Part shown: one piece after another, positions 16,740-26,928 of the stretch
Layout: each line of letters begins with the position of its first letter
Numbering within the stretch: the first letter of the stretch is position 1
Source: Acidobacteriota bacterium
Lineage (GTDB): Bacteria > Acidobacteriota > Terriglobia > Bryobacterales > Bryobacteraceae
Direction: 5' to 3'
NCBI GenBank assembly: GCA_023436715.1
Contig: JAEZIJ010000147.1
Coordinates: 1-62,846, forward strand
DNA length: 62,846 nucleotides
The notes under the pieces: generated by a model
Told to the model about the DNA's origin: nothing
Database searches by the model: none
The model's input: only the letters and a program-made list of their open reading frames with translations
Translations under genes and position numbers: made by a program

Positions 16740-16913
16740 ATGCCAAAACGTACGTTTCAGCCGAATAATCGTCGCCGGGCCAAAGTTCATGGTTTCCGAG
16801 CACGGATGAAGTCCAAGGACGGCCGGGCCGTTCTCGCACGCCGCCGGGCAAAGGGCCGCTGGAAGCTGACGGTCAGCGACGAGCGCACCGTTCGTTACGC
16901 GAACGCCGACTAA
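16740..16913 (+). CDS. rpmH: 50S ribosomal protein L34
   Basis: A protein of 57 residues. It starts MPKRTFQPNNRRRAKVHGF and continues ARMKSKDGRAVLARRRAKGR, the unmistakable L34 sequence. E. coli L34 has 46 residues; here about ten extra residues (SDERTVRYANAD region) extend the C-terminus, as in several other phyla. The gene is short and easily missed. It heads the conserved rpmH-rnpA-yidD-yidC-jag-mnmE order, with a strong promoter upstream. Confidence 0.96.
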   Translation: MPKRTFQPNNRRRAKVHGFRARMKSKDGRAVLARRRAKGRWKLTVSDERTVRYANAD

Positions 16914-16956
16914 GCCGGTCCAGATTTGTGAGCGAACCGCGAACGGAGGGACTGCG

Positions 16957-17331
16957 GTGCCAGTACGGGCAATTGAAGCCGGGGAGGCCGACCAGTCGTT
17001 TCCAAAGCGCGTTCGTATTCTCCGGCCTGCCGATTTTCGCAGGGTGTACGCTTCGGGTTCGAAGATTTCCGGTCCCTATTTTGCGGCATTTTGTCTGCGA
17101 CGGCCCGAAACGGAAGGTCCGCGAGTCGGCTTTACCGCTCCACGAGCGCTGGGCAAGGCGGTGGCCCGGAACCGGATCAAACGGCGCATGCGCGAAGCGG
17201 TCCGCAGGCAGCTTTTTCGACTAGAGCCCCAGTGGGAGATAGTGTTCAATCCTCGCCGGCCGGTTCTCGAAGCGCCGATGGAGGATCTTGCCCGCGAGAT
17301 CGAGCGGCTGTTTTCCCGATGCAAGCTGTGA
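16957..17331 (+). CDS. rnpA: Ribonuclease P protein component
   Basis: A protein of 124 residues. The basic RNR-type motif ALGKAVARNRIKRRMREAVR (about residues 66-85) is the RNase P RNA-binding signature, and an RILRPADFRRVYASG segment lies near the N-terminus. It helps the catalytic RNA mature tRNA 5' ends. The start is GTG at 16957, six bases after GGAGGG (16945-16950). It follows rpmH by 43 bases, and its end overlaps yidD by 13 bases. Confidence 0.95.
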   Translation: MPVRAIEAGEADQSFPKRVRILRPADFRRVYASGSKISGPYFAAFCLRRPETEGPRVGFTAPRALGKAVARNRIKRRMREAVRRQLFRLEPQWEIVFNPRRPVLEAPMEDLAREIERLFSRCKL

Positions 17332-17528
17332 TTCTGTTTCTGCTGAAGCTTTACAAGCGGTTCATCTCACCGCTGCTCCCTTCTGCCTGCCGCTACTACC
17401 CGACCTGCTCGGAATACATGTCTCAAGCCGTAGAGAAATACGGACCCGTGCGCGGAGTCTGGCTCGGATTCAAGCGCCTGATGCGCTGCCACCCGTTTCA
17501 CGAAGGCGGCTTCGACCCTGTCCGATGA
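17319..17528 (+). CDS. yidD: Membrane protein insertion efficiency factor YidD
   Basis: A protein of 69 residues with the complete YidD pattern: YKRFISPLLPSACRYYPTCSEY, then a VRGVWLGFKRLMRCHPFHEGG end with conserved cysteines. It is thought to assist membrane protein insertion with YidC. The ATG at 17319 lies inside the 3' end of rnpA (13-base overlap), the usual arrangement for these two genes. yidC starts 27 bases downstream, after a purine-rich stretch. Confidence 0.95.
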   Translation: MQAVILFLLKLYKRFISPLLPSACRYYPTCSEYMSQAVEKYGPVRGVWLGFKRLMRCHPFHEGGFDPVR

Positions 17529-17555
17529 ACCTGAAAAAGGAAAACGATTAAGACC

Positions 17556-19280
17556 ATGGCGGACACCCCCAATGGCAAAAACCAGGTAGATCCCAACCCT
17601 AAGGCGGAACCGTCCATGGAGAAGCGACTGCTTCTGGCATTCGTTCTCATGGGCGCCGTGTTGTTCCTGACCCCCTACCTGTACAAGAACGCGGCGCCGC
17701 AACCCGCGGCTAAGCCCGTCGCACCCCAGACTCAGACCGTTCAGCCTGCCAAGCCGGAAGCGGCGAAGCCCGTGGAGGGCACCGCGGCGGCTACAGCAGC
17801 GCCGGTAACCGCGGAGAAGGACCAACTGTTCACAATCGACACCGACGTGTACAAGCTGGTTCTATCGAACCGCGGCGGTGTGGTGCGGAGCTGGATTCTG
17901 AAGAAGTACAAGAACAGCGCCGGAGTGCCGCTGGAACTTGTGAGCCCGGCAGGGACGCCCAAGACCGGCTATCCGTTCTCGCTATCGTTCTCCGGCAAGA
18001 AACCCGACGTGGACGTAAACCAGGCGCTTTATGCGGCCAGAGTTTCGCCGGACGGCCTGGGCATCGACTTCGATTACTCGAACGGCAGCATCGCCGTCCG
18101 CAAATCGTTCCGGTTCCCAAAAGACAGGTACCTGTCGCAGTTCAGTTCCGAGGTGACCCAGAACGGGGCGGCGATTCCCAGCTACGTGGATTGGCGCGGG
18201 GGATTCGGCGACGCGGCGGTGCCGAATGCGGCCGCAGCGCAGCGCGCTGTTTTCTACGACACCTCGGCCGGCAAGCTGATAGTGAAAACCGCGAGCGATG
18301 CGAAGAACGGGCCGGTAACCTCCTCGGGCCAGTATTCGTTCGCGGGCATTGAGGACAACTACTTCGCCGCCGTTTTTCTGCCGCTCGACGACAAGCAGGT
18401 GGCCATCCGGACCATCAGCGACAAAGTGCCTGGAGCCGTGGACAAAACGGAGCAGCCGCACGTGGGGGCCGCCGTCGGCGGGCAGGCCCGAAATCAGTTT
18501 GCGATCTTCGTGGGTCCGAAAGACGTGGACCTGCTGAAGAAGATCGACCCGAAGCTGGAACAACTGGTGGACTTCGGCCGCTGGTTCGGCTGGCTCGCCA
18601 AGCCGCTGTTCCTGATCGTGAACTGGTTCAACGACCACATGGTGCACAACTACGGGTGGGCCATTGTGGTGGTTACGATCATCATCAATTTCGCGATGCT
18701 GCCTTTGAAATTCAGCAGCATGAGATCGATGAAGCGGATGCAGGCGTTACAGCCGCAGATCGCCGCGATTAACGCGAAGTACAAGAACGTAGGATTGCGC
18801 GATCCGCGGAAGGCCGAGCAGAACGCGGAAGTGATGGATCTGTACAAGAAGCACGGCATCAATCCCATGGGCGGGTGCCTGCCGATGGTCTTGCAGATCC
18901 CATTCTTTATCGCGTTCTATTCCGTGCTCCAGGTTGCGATCCAGATGCGAGGCGCGCACTGGCTGTGGATCACCGACCTGTCGCAGCCCGAACACCTGCC
19001 GATCCACATTCTTCCCGTGCTGATGACCGTCGCGCAGTTTGTGATGCAGAAGATGACGCCGACGCCCGGGCAGGACCCGAACCAGGCCAAGATGATGATG
19101 ATGATGCCGCTGATTTTCCTGTTCATGTTCTACAACATGTCCAGTGGCCTGGTGTTATACTGGCTCACCAGCAACATCGTTGGGATCGGGCAGCAATGGT
19201 TTATCAACAGGAGCATGCCGGTGCCGCAGCCCGTGGAGGCGGCCGCCGGTCCGAAGCGCAGAAAGGGCGGGAGAGGGTGA
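17556..19280 (+). CDS. yidC: Membrane protein insertase YidC (Oxa1 family)
   Basis: A protein of 574 residues. The N-terminal membrane anchor is EKRLLLAFVLMGAVLFLTPYL (about residues 23-43). An alanine/proline-rich linker and a large periplasmic domain (about 85-340) follow. The Oxa1 core starts near FGWLAKPLFLIVNWF and includes NYGWAIVVVTIIINFAMLPLKF, a MKRMQALQPQIAAI coiled region and the INPMGGCLPMVLQIPFFIAFY hairpin; the end is basic (GPKRRKGGRG). It inserts inner-membrane proteins with or without SecYEG. The ATG at 17556 was chosen, with an ATG at 17616 as a shorter alternative. Its stop overlaps the jag GTG. Confidence 0.96.
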   Translation: MADTPNGKNQVDPNPKAEPSMEKRLLLAFVLMGAVLFLTPYLYKNAAPQPAAKPVAPQTQTVQPAKPEAAKPVEGTAAATAAPVTAEKDQLFTIDTDVYKLVLSNRGGVVRSWILKKYKNSAGVPLELVSPAGTPKTGYPFSLSFSGKKPDVDVNQALYAARVSPDGLGIDFDYSNGSIAVRKSFRFPKDRYLSQFSSEVTQNGAAIPSYVDWRGGFGDAAVPNAAAAQRAVFYDTSAGKLIVKTASDAKNGPVTSSGQYSFAGIEDNYFAAVFLPLDDKQVAIRTISDKVPGAVDKTEQPHVGAAVGGQARNQFAIFVGPKDVDLLKKIDPKLEQLVDFGRWFGWLAKPLFLIVNWFNDHMVHNYGWAIVVVTIIINFAMLPLKFSSMRSMKRMQALQPQIAAINAKYKNVGLRDPRKAEQNAEVMDLYKKHGINPMGGCLPMVLQIPFFIAFYSVLQVAIQMRGAHWLWITDLSQPEHLPIHILPVLMTVAQFVMQKMTPTPGQDPNQAKMMMMMPLIFLFMFYNMSSGLVLYWLTSNIVGIGQQWFINRSMPVPQPVEAAAGPKRRKGGRG

Positions 19281-19849
19281 ACGAGAAGAAGCATACGCTG
19301 GCAGGTTCGGAGTCGCGCATAGGCGATTTTCTAGACCAGTTGATCCGGAACGCCGGCTTCCAGCTCAAGTTTCAAATCTGCCGCGGAGAGGCACGCCATC
19401 CGGACTTCGAGAACCCGGAAACCGTTGTGAAGTTCTCCGGGCCGGATGTCGAGCTTCTGCTCGAGAACAAAGCCGAACTGCTGCTCGGGCTCGAACAGCT
19501 CACGATGGAAATGCTGCGGATGCCGCCGGAAGAGCACTCGCTGCTGTGCTTCGACGCGAACGACTACCGGATGCTGCGCATCGAGGAACTGCGGCTCAGC
19601 GCGCTGACTGCCGCGGATCGTGTGAAGCGTAGCGGCATGCCGTTCAACTTCAACCCGATGAACAGCCGCGAGCGCCGCATCATTCACCTGGCATTGCGGG
19701 ATGAGACCGCGGTGCGGAGCGAGAGTTCGGGCATGGGCCCGCACCGGCAGGTGGTGATTTACCCGGCGAACATGCCGTCGTCCGAGGCGGACGGGCGCAC
19801 CGCCGCCCCGCGCAGACCGGCGCCGCGCCGCGGTGGAAGACGGCGGTAG
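19277..19849 (+). CDS. jag: Jag/KhpB-type RNA-binding protein (KH and R3H domains)
   Basis: A protein of 190 residues. An N-terminal region with FLDQLIRNAGFQLKFQI and a glycine-poor KH-like domain precede the R3H motif FNPMNSRERRIIHLALRD (about residues 120-140) and a GMGPHRQVVIYP end typical of Jag. The tail is arginine/proline-rich. It binds RNA and in other bacteria affects cell elongation. The start is GTG at 19277, overlapping the yidC stop as GTGA, so the two are translationally coupled. The frame stays open upstream inside yidC, which is why the overlap was used to place the start. Confidence 0.9.
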   Translation: MNEKKHTLAGSESRIGDFLDQLIRNAGFQLKFQICRGEARHPDFENPETVVKFSGPDVELLLENKAELLLGLEQLTMEMLRMPPEEHSLLCFDANDYRMLRIEELRLSALTAADRVKRSGMPFNFNPMNSRERRIIHLALRDETAVRSESSGMGPHRQVVIYPANMPSSEADGRTAAPRRPAPRRGGRRR

Positions 19850-20098
19850 TAAGAGTCTGTATCAGGGCACGGCTTTAGCCGTGCCGCAGCGTCTTGAGAA
19901 GGCCCCGGGCTTTAGCCCCTGTCTACGCACTTGGCCGCGAGAAAGGCAGCAGGGGCTAAAGCCCTCTGATGGTGGCACCCAACGGCACGGCTAAAGCCGT
20001 GCCCTGATACGAGTACGCTGCAATATGGCTGAAGCCGTTCCTGATACGGGCCCTGATACGAGTGATCCGGTTCTACCGCCATACGGCACCTGATACGA
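19850..20098. repeat. CTAAAGCC-type palindrome cluster upstream of mnmE
   Basis: Two perfect palindromes with GGCACGG...CCGTGCC arms lie at 19866-19885 and 19984-20003, in opposite orientation of the CTGATAC tag. CAGGGGCTAAAGCCC units lie at about 19905-19921 and 19949-19965. Three CTGATACGAG tags follow, and the last one supplies the GTG start of mnmE. Confidence 0.8.
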
Positions 20099-21448
20099 GT
20101 GAACCTCACCGATACCATCGTTGCCATCTCCACGCCGCCCGGGAGGGGCGGGCTTGGAGTGGTGCGCATTTCCGGCAAGGACTCCCGCCGCATCGCTTCT
20201 GAGATTCTGCGTTTCCGAAGGCCCCCCGAGTGGAAATCCTGGAGCGCAGCTATGGCCGAGCTTCCTGGTCCCGAAGGGCAAGCGGTCGATGAAGTGGTGA
20301 TGACGTTCTTCGAGCGGCCCCGCTCCTACACGGCCGAAGACGTGGTGGAGATCTCGTGCCACGGCTCGCCGGTAGTGCTGCGGTACGCTGTCGAACGCGC
20401 GTGCGATGCCGGCGCCCGCCCGGCCGAGCCCGGCGAATTCACGCTTCGCGCTTTTCTGAACGGACGGATCGACCTGCCGCAGGCCGAAGCCGTGCGCGAC
20501 CTGATCGAGGCCACCACGCTTTACCAGGCCCGCATCGCGGCGCAGCAAGCCGAAGGTTCCGTATCGCGCCGCATCGCACCGCTCAAGGAGCAGTTGCTGG
20601 AGTTGATCGCGCTGCTCGAGGCCGGCATAGACTTCGCCGAAGACGACATCAGCATTGCCGGCGACGAGCAGATCCTGGGCCGCATCGATCCGGTGGCGCG
20701 CGGGCTTTCCGGCCTGATCGCGAGTTTCGCCTACGGCAAGCTGGTCCATTCGGGATTGACGCTAGCCATCGTGGGGCGGCCGAACGTGGGCAAGAGCAGC
20801 CTGTTCAACCGCCTGCTGGAACAGGAGCGCGCGATCGTCACCGAGATTCCCGGGACCACGCGCGACCTGGTCAGCGAGGTGGCTTCGATTGACGGCATCC
20901 CGGTGAAATTCCTCGATACGGCAGGCATACGTCCGGGACAAGACCGCGTGGAGACGCTCGGCATCGAGCGCAGCTTCCAGGCGATGGCCGACGCGGACCT
21001 GACGCTGGTGGTGATCGATCTCTCCGCGCCCATCGAGAATGCGGACGTGGAACTTGCGGACCACGCGAGGCGCCAGGGGCGGTGCCTGCTTGTGGGCAAC
21101 AAGTGCGACCTGCCGCGGCGCGCCGAACTTGCGGACGGCATCCTCCCGGTTTCAGCGCTGACGGGCGAGGGCGTTCCCGCGCTGCGGTGCGCAATCGCCG
21201 AGGCGATCACACCCGCGGGTGTGGGCAACGAGGCAGGGTTCATCACCAGCCTGCGCCACGAAAAACTGCTCAGGGAGGCGCTGGCCGCGCTCGAGAAATC
21301 GCGCGCCGCAGTCGCCGAACGGATCCCGCACGAGATGCTTCTGCTCGATCTCTACGCGGCCCTGCAAGCTATCGACGCCATCACCGGCGCGACCACCGCG
21401 GACGACATCCTCAACCGCATTTTTTCTACGTTCTGTATCGGGAAGTAG
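20099..21448 (+). CDS. mnmE: tRNA uridine-5-carboxymethylaminomethyl modification GTPase
   Basis: A protein of 449 residues. The N-terminal tetrahydrofolate-binding domain begins DTIVAISTPPGRGGLGVVRISG. The G domain has G1 GRPNVGKSS, G2 PGTTRD, G3 DTAG and G4 NKCD, and the C-terminus ends with the catalytic FCIGK. With MnmG it modifies the wobble uridine of certain tRNAs. The start GTG at 20099 has no Shine-Dalgarno sequence and is the last three bases of a dispersed CTGATACGAGTG repeat tag; no other in-frame start gives the conserved N-terminus. It is downstream of jag in the conserved order. Confidence 0.96.
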   Translation: MNLTDTIVAISTPPGRGGLGVVRISGKDSRRIASEILRFRRPPEWKSWSAAMAELPGPEGQAVDEVVMTFFERPRSYTAEDVVEISCHGSPVVLRYAVERACDAGARPAEPGEFTLRAFLNGRIDLPQAEAVRDLIEATTLYQARIAAQQAEGSVSRRIAPLKEQLLELIALLEAGIDFAEDDISIAGDEQILGRIDPVARGLSGLIASFAYGKLVHSGLTLAIVGRPNVGKSSLFNRLLEQERAIVTEIPGTTRDLVSEVASIDGIPVKFLDTAGIRPGQDRVETLGIERSFQAMADADLTLVVIDLSAPIENADVELADHARRQGRCLLVGNKCDLPRRAELADGILPVSALTGEGVPALRCAIAEAITPAGVGNEAGFITSLRHEKLLREALAALEKSRAAVAERIPHEMLLLDLYAALQAIDAITGATTADDILNRIFSTFCIGK

Positions 21449-21457
21449 CTCTGTTCT

Positions 21458-21474
21458 GAGCCGCGACCGCAAGG
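21458..21474. repeat. GAGCCGCGACCGCAAGG dispersed motif, copy 1
   Basis: This 17-base sequence is found again, in inverted orientation, at 48808-48824. Here it runs into AAGGAGG and TACAAT (21478-21483) just before cstA, so it may contribute the ribosome binding site. Confidence 0.6.
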
Positions 21475-21495
21475 AGGTACAATTCCCTTCTTGCC

Positions 21496-23558
<2,063 letters not shown>

Positions 23559-23562
<4 letters not shown>

Positions 23563-23735
23563 AGCGCTTGAGAAGGTTCGGACAGCTCGTCATCGGTCTG
23601 CTGCGCGAACTCGCTGACGAGAACGCGTATCAGCGGCATCTCGCGGCACGCGGGCGCACGCATTCGCGCGAGGAATGGCAGCGGTTCTCGGAAGAACGGT
23701 TGAGGGCGAGGTATGTTCGTCCGAAGTGCTGCTGA
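23559..23735 (+). CDS. ybdD: YbdD/YjiX family small protein
   Basis: A protein of 58 residues. The spacing YQRHLAARG...HSREEWQRFSEERLRARY...KCC matches the E. coli YbdD/YjiX pattern (Y..H...H......F..R..ARY...CC), including the terminal double cysteine. In E. coli the partner protein is needed for pyruvate transport by CstA or BtsT. The ATG overlaps the cstA stop by four bases (ATGA), so the two are translated together. It is short and easy to miss. The function is inferred from family and context. Confidence 0.85.
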
Positions 23736-23763
23736 TGGACCTTAGCTGCTAGCCTGAAAAGTT

Positions 23764-25821
23764 ATGCGCAAATTGCTGCCGATCGCTTTGCTGGCCTTCT
23801 CTGCCTGGGCACAGAAGCCGCCTGCCACCCGGAGCGACAACGTGAAAGAGGTCGTTCACGGGGTCGAGATAGCGGACCCGTACCGCTGGCTCGAAGACCA
23901 GAACAGCGCGGAAACGCGCAAGTGGATCGACGCGCAGAATGCGTACTCACGCCCGATCCTCGACAAGCTTCCGGGACGCGCAAGAATAGGCAAGCGGCTT
24001 TCGGAACTGATGAACATCGATCAGACGGGTGTGCCGCGCGCCCGCGGCGGCCGCTACTTCTTCGCGCGGCGCCGGGCGGGCCAGGACCAGCCGGTCATCT
24101 ACTTGCGAGAGGGCCTGAGCGGGAAAGACCAGGTGCTGCTCGACCCCGCGCCGCTCAGCCCCGATCACACGGCGTCAATTTCCCTGCTGGACATTTCGGA
24201 TGACGGCAAGCTCGTGGCATACGGCATCCGTCGAGGCGGCGAGGACGAGGTTACGGTCAAGCTGCTCGACGTCGATACGCGCAAGAATCTTCCGGATGAA
24301 CTGCCGCGCGGGCGGTACGGCATCTCTTTCATGCCGGGGCGCACGGGTTTCTACTACAGCCGCTTCGAGAAAGCCGGTCCGCGCATTTACTGCCACACCA
24401 TGGGCAGACCCGCATCGCAGGATGCGCTCATTTTCGGCAACGGCTACGGGCCCGAGATGAGCATCGGCGCGCGAGTTTCCGAGAGCGGGCGCTACCTGCT
24501 CGTTCAGGTGTCCGAAGGCAGCGCGGGCGACCGCAGCGAAATCTGGGTCAAGGATCTTAAGGCCGGCACGCCGCTTGCGCCGGTGGTGAAGGGCATTCGA
24601 GGCCGGTTCAACGGCCGTATAGGCGGCGACACCCTCTACCTCAACACGGATTGGGAAGCGCCGAACGGCCGCGTGATTGCGATCGATCTGCGCAATCCCG
24701 CGCGCGACCGCTGGCGCGTGCTCATCCCCGAGGGCACGGATGCGATCTCGGGGTTCTCAGCCAGCGCGGGGCAGTTGTTCGTCACTTACCTGCACAACGT
24801 CACATCGAATCTCGCGGTGTTCGACGCCGACGGCAAGCGCCTCCGCGACCTCACGCTTCCGGGCATCGGCAGCGTGAGCGGAATCAGCGGCGAATGGAGC
24901 GGACGCGAGACGTTCTTCGAGTTCGATTCCTTCCACACGCCGTCGACGATCTACCGCTACGACGCGGCCACCGGCAAGCAGGATGTGTGGTGGAGCGCGG
25001 ACGTGCCGATCGACCGCAGCAAGCTCGAGCTCAAGCAGGTCTGGTATCCGTCCAAAGATGGCACGCAAATCCCGATGTTCCTGCTCTTTAAGAAAGGCCT
25101 CAAGCTGGACGGCAACAACCCGGTGTTCCTCACGGGCTACGGCGGGTTCGACGTCAACCTGACGCCGGCCTTCTCCGCGACTGCGGTGCTGTGGGCCGAA
25201 AACGGCGGCGTGTTCGCCCAGCCCAACATGCGCGGCGGCGGCGAGTTCGGCGAGAAGTGGCACCAAGCCGGCATGTTCGAGAGAAAGCAGAACGTATTCG
25301 ATGACTTCTTCGGCGCGGCAGAGTGGCTCATCAAGAGCGGCTATACCAAGCCTTCGCGGCTGGCCATATCCGGGCGCAGCAACGGTGGGCTGCTGATGGG
25401 CGCGGCGATTACGCAGCGTCCCGACCTGTTCGGCGCGGTTGTGTGCGGGTATCCGCTGCTCGACATGGTGCGCTACGACCGGTTCCTCGTCGCGCGCTGG
25501 TGGGTGCCGGAGTATGGGTCGGCCGGCAATCCGGCGCAGTTCAAGTACATCTATGCGTATTCGCCGTATCAACACGCGCGCCGTGGTGTGAAGTATCCGG
25601 CGGTGCTGTTCGTGACCGGCGACGCCGACACTCGCGTCGACCCGCTGCACGCACGCAAAATGACAGCGCTGGTTCAGGCGTCAACGGGTTCGGACCGCCC
25701 CGTTCTGCTTCGCTATGACACCAAGGCCGGGCACACCCGCGGCCTGCCAGTGGGCAAGCAGATCGAGGACCTCACGGACGAGTTGGCGTTCCTCTACTGG
25801 CAGACCGGAGTGAAGCTGTAA
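23764..25821 (+). CDS. Prolyl oligopeptidase family serine peptidase (S9A), exported
   Basis: A protein of 685 residues. A signal peptide MRKLLPIALLAFSAWAQ is followed by the S9A opening VVHGVEIADPYRWLED. A seven-bladed propeller region spans about residues 75-410, and the alpha/beta hydrolase domain carries the triad Ser539 (GRSNGG), Asp622 (GDADTRVDP) and His657 (AGHTRG). It cuts short peptides after proline, probably in the periplasm. The ATG lies eight bases after TAGCCT (23750-23755) with no Shine-Dalgarno sequence, a putative leaderless start. Its neighbour on the right is another exported hydrolase. Confidence 0.94.
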   Translation: MRKLLPIALLAFSAWAQKPPATRSDNVKEVVHGVEIADPYRWLEDQNSAETRKWIDAQNAYSRPILDKLPGRARIGKRLSELMNIDQTGVPRARGGRYFFARRRAGQDQPVIYLREGLSGKDQVLLDPAPLSPDHTASISLLDISDDGKLVAYGIRRGGEDEVTVKLLDVDTRKNLPDELPRGRYGISFMPGRTGFYYSRFEKAGPRIYCHTMGRPASQDALIFGNGYGPEMSIGARVSESGRYLLVQVSEGSAGDRSEIWVKDLKAGTPLAPVVKGIRGRFNGRIGGDTLYLNTDWEAPNGRVIAIDLRNPARDRWRVLIPEGTDAISGFSASAGQLFVTYLHNVTSNLAVFDADGKRLRDLTLPGIGSVSGISGEWSGRETFFEFDSFHTPSTIYRYDAATGKQDVWWSADVPIDRSKLELKQVWYPSKDGTQIPMFLLFKKGLKLDGNNPVFLTGYGGFDVNLTPAFSATAVLWAENGGVFAQPNMRGGGEFGEKWHQAGMFERKQNVFDDFFGAAEWLIKSGYTKPSRLAISGRSNGGLLMGAAITQRPDLFGAVVCGYPLLDMVRYDRFLVARWWVPEYGSAGNPAQFKYIYAYSPYQHARRGVKYPAVLFVTGDADTRVDPLHARKMTALVQASTGSDRPVLLRYDTKAGHTRGLPVGKQIEDLTDELAFLYWQTGVKL

Positions 25822-26123
25822 AGTTCCGGCTGGTTCGCGTTCTGCCCACGCTGATGCGCAAGCACCGGCGTGCGGACGGCCCCCAACACCGGTTCCGCGA
25901 CCATGCCGTTGTGGGGTCAGGCTTTCAGCCTGCCGCTGGGCTTCGGCCCGGCGCGCCGCGCGGAAGCGCGGCGGCAGCCCGGAAGGGCCGCCCCACACAC
26001 GCAGGTCTCAGAGTAGCAACGGCATCAAACCGGGCCGCGAATAGCGATGATAGTCGGTGCGTCGTTGCCGCGGCCCGGGAACGGTCCGCAGGCGGTTCGC
26101 ACATATGCGCTAACCTGTCACGC
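25822..26123. repeat. Hairpin cassette in the interval before the creatininase-like gene
   Basis: No credible separate gene. At about 25915-25998 three short hairpins follow one another (CAGGCT/AGCCTG, GGGC/GCCC around TTCG, CCGCGC/GCGCGG around GGAA), enclosed by GTGGGG and CCCCAC. A similar cassette closes the window at 62771-62846. The last 20 bases carry TAACCT, the likely -10 of the next gene. Confidence 0.65.
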
Positions 26124-26927
26124 ATACGTGCTTATCTTCTTTTCGCCCTGTTTGCGGCGGTGCCGCTGGTGGCGCAGACCAGCCGTGATCTCAGTGACCT
26201 CAACTGGATGGAAATCCGCGAACTCGTGCCCGCCAAGGTCGAAACCGTCCTGGTGCCGACCGGCACTCTCGAAGCGCACGGCGTGGAGAACAACGGCGCG
26301 GACATCATCGCGCCGCTCGCAATCGCGCGGGCCATCGCTCCGCGGGTGAACGCACTCGTCGCACCGGTTGTCCCGTACGGCGTCACCGGCTCTCTCGATG
26401 CCTACGCCGGCGGGTTCACGATCTCCGAAGCCGCTTACCGCGCCTACATGGGCGACGTGCTGGCCGGCTTCGCGCGCAACGGCTTCAAGAACATCATAAT
26501 CATCAACGGGCACGGCGGCCCGCAGACGGCCATCCTCAATGATCTGGCCGAAAGCACCGGGCGCGCACACCGCGTCTGCACGCTCGTGACCAACTGGTGG
26601 GCTTACTGCTCGGACGTCACGCTTAGGGTTTTCGGCGGGGACGGCGGCCACGCGGGGTGGAACGAGACGGCTTTCGTCCAGGCAATCGACCCGAAGCTCG
26701 TCCATCCGGAACGTTACAGGGATTCGCTGGCCACCCCGCGTCCGCCGGCCGGCACATGGTCGGCCTACCCGTTCCCGTCACCGATCATCCTCTACCAGCC
26801 CGGCCAGGGCTATCCGAAGTTCGATCAGGCGAAGGCGGACGCGTACTTCAAGGGCGTGGTGGACAAGATGGCCGCGCTGGTCCGGGAGACGATCTCCAAG
26901 TGGGACCAGGCGGGCATCTTTAAGTAG
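26124..26927 (+). CDS. Exported creatininase / creatinine amidohydrolase family protein
   Basis: A protein of 267 residues from the proposed start. A signal peptide RAYLLFALFAAVPLVAQ is followed by the creatininase-fold motifs LVPTGTLEAHG, NGADIIAPL, IIINGHGGPQ and GDGGHAGWNETA, which carry metal-binding Glu, His and Asp residues. It probably hydrolyses a cyclic amide or amide; the substrate is unknown. No ATG, GTG or TTG exists in frame between 25854 and the signal peptide. ATA at 26124 stands seven bases after TAACCT (26111-26116), matching the leaderless pattern seen elsewhere, and CTG at 26115 is the other candidate. The frame is open back to an ATG at 25854 through a repeat. Confidence 0.8.
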   Translation: MRAYLLFALFAAVPLVAQTSRDLSDLNWMEIRELVPAKVETVLVPTGTLEAHGVENNGADIIAPLAIARAIAPRVNALVAPVVPYGVTGSLDAYAGGFTISEAAYRAYMGDVLAGFARNGFKNIIIINGHGGPQTAILNDLAESTGRAHRVCTLVTNWWAYCSDVTLRVFGGDGGHAGWNETAFVQAIDPKLVHPERYRDSLATPRPPAGTWSAYPFPSPIILYQPGQGYPKFDQAKADAYFKGVVDKMAALVRETISKWDQAGIFK

Positions 26928-26928
26928 A

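Noticed and set aside
19850..20098. CRISPR array
   Set aside because: The repeats are palindromes of varying spacing and orientation without unique spacers of constant length, and no cas genes are present.
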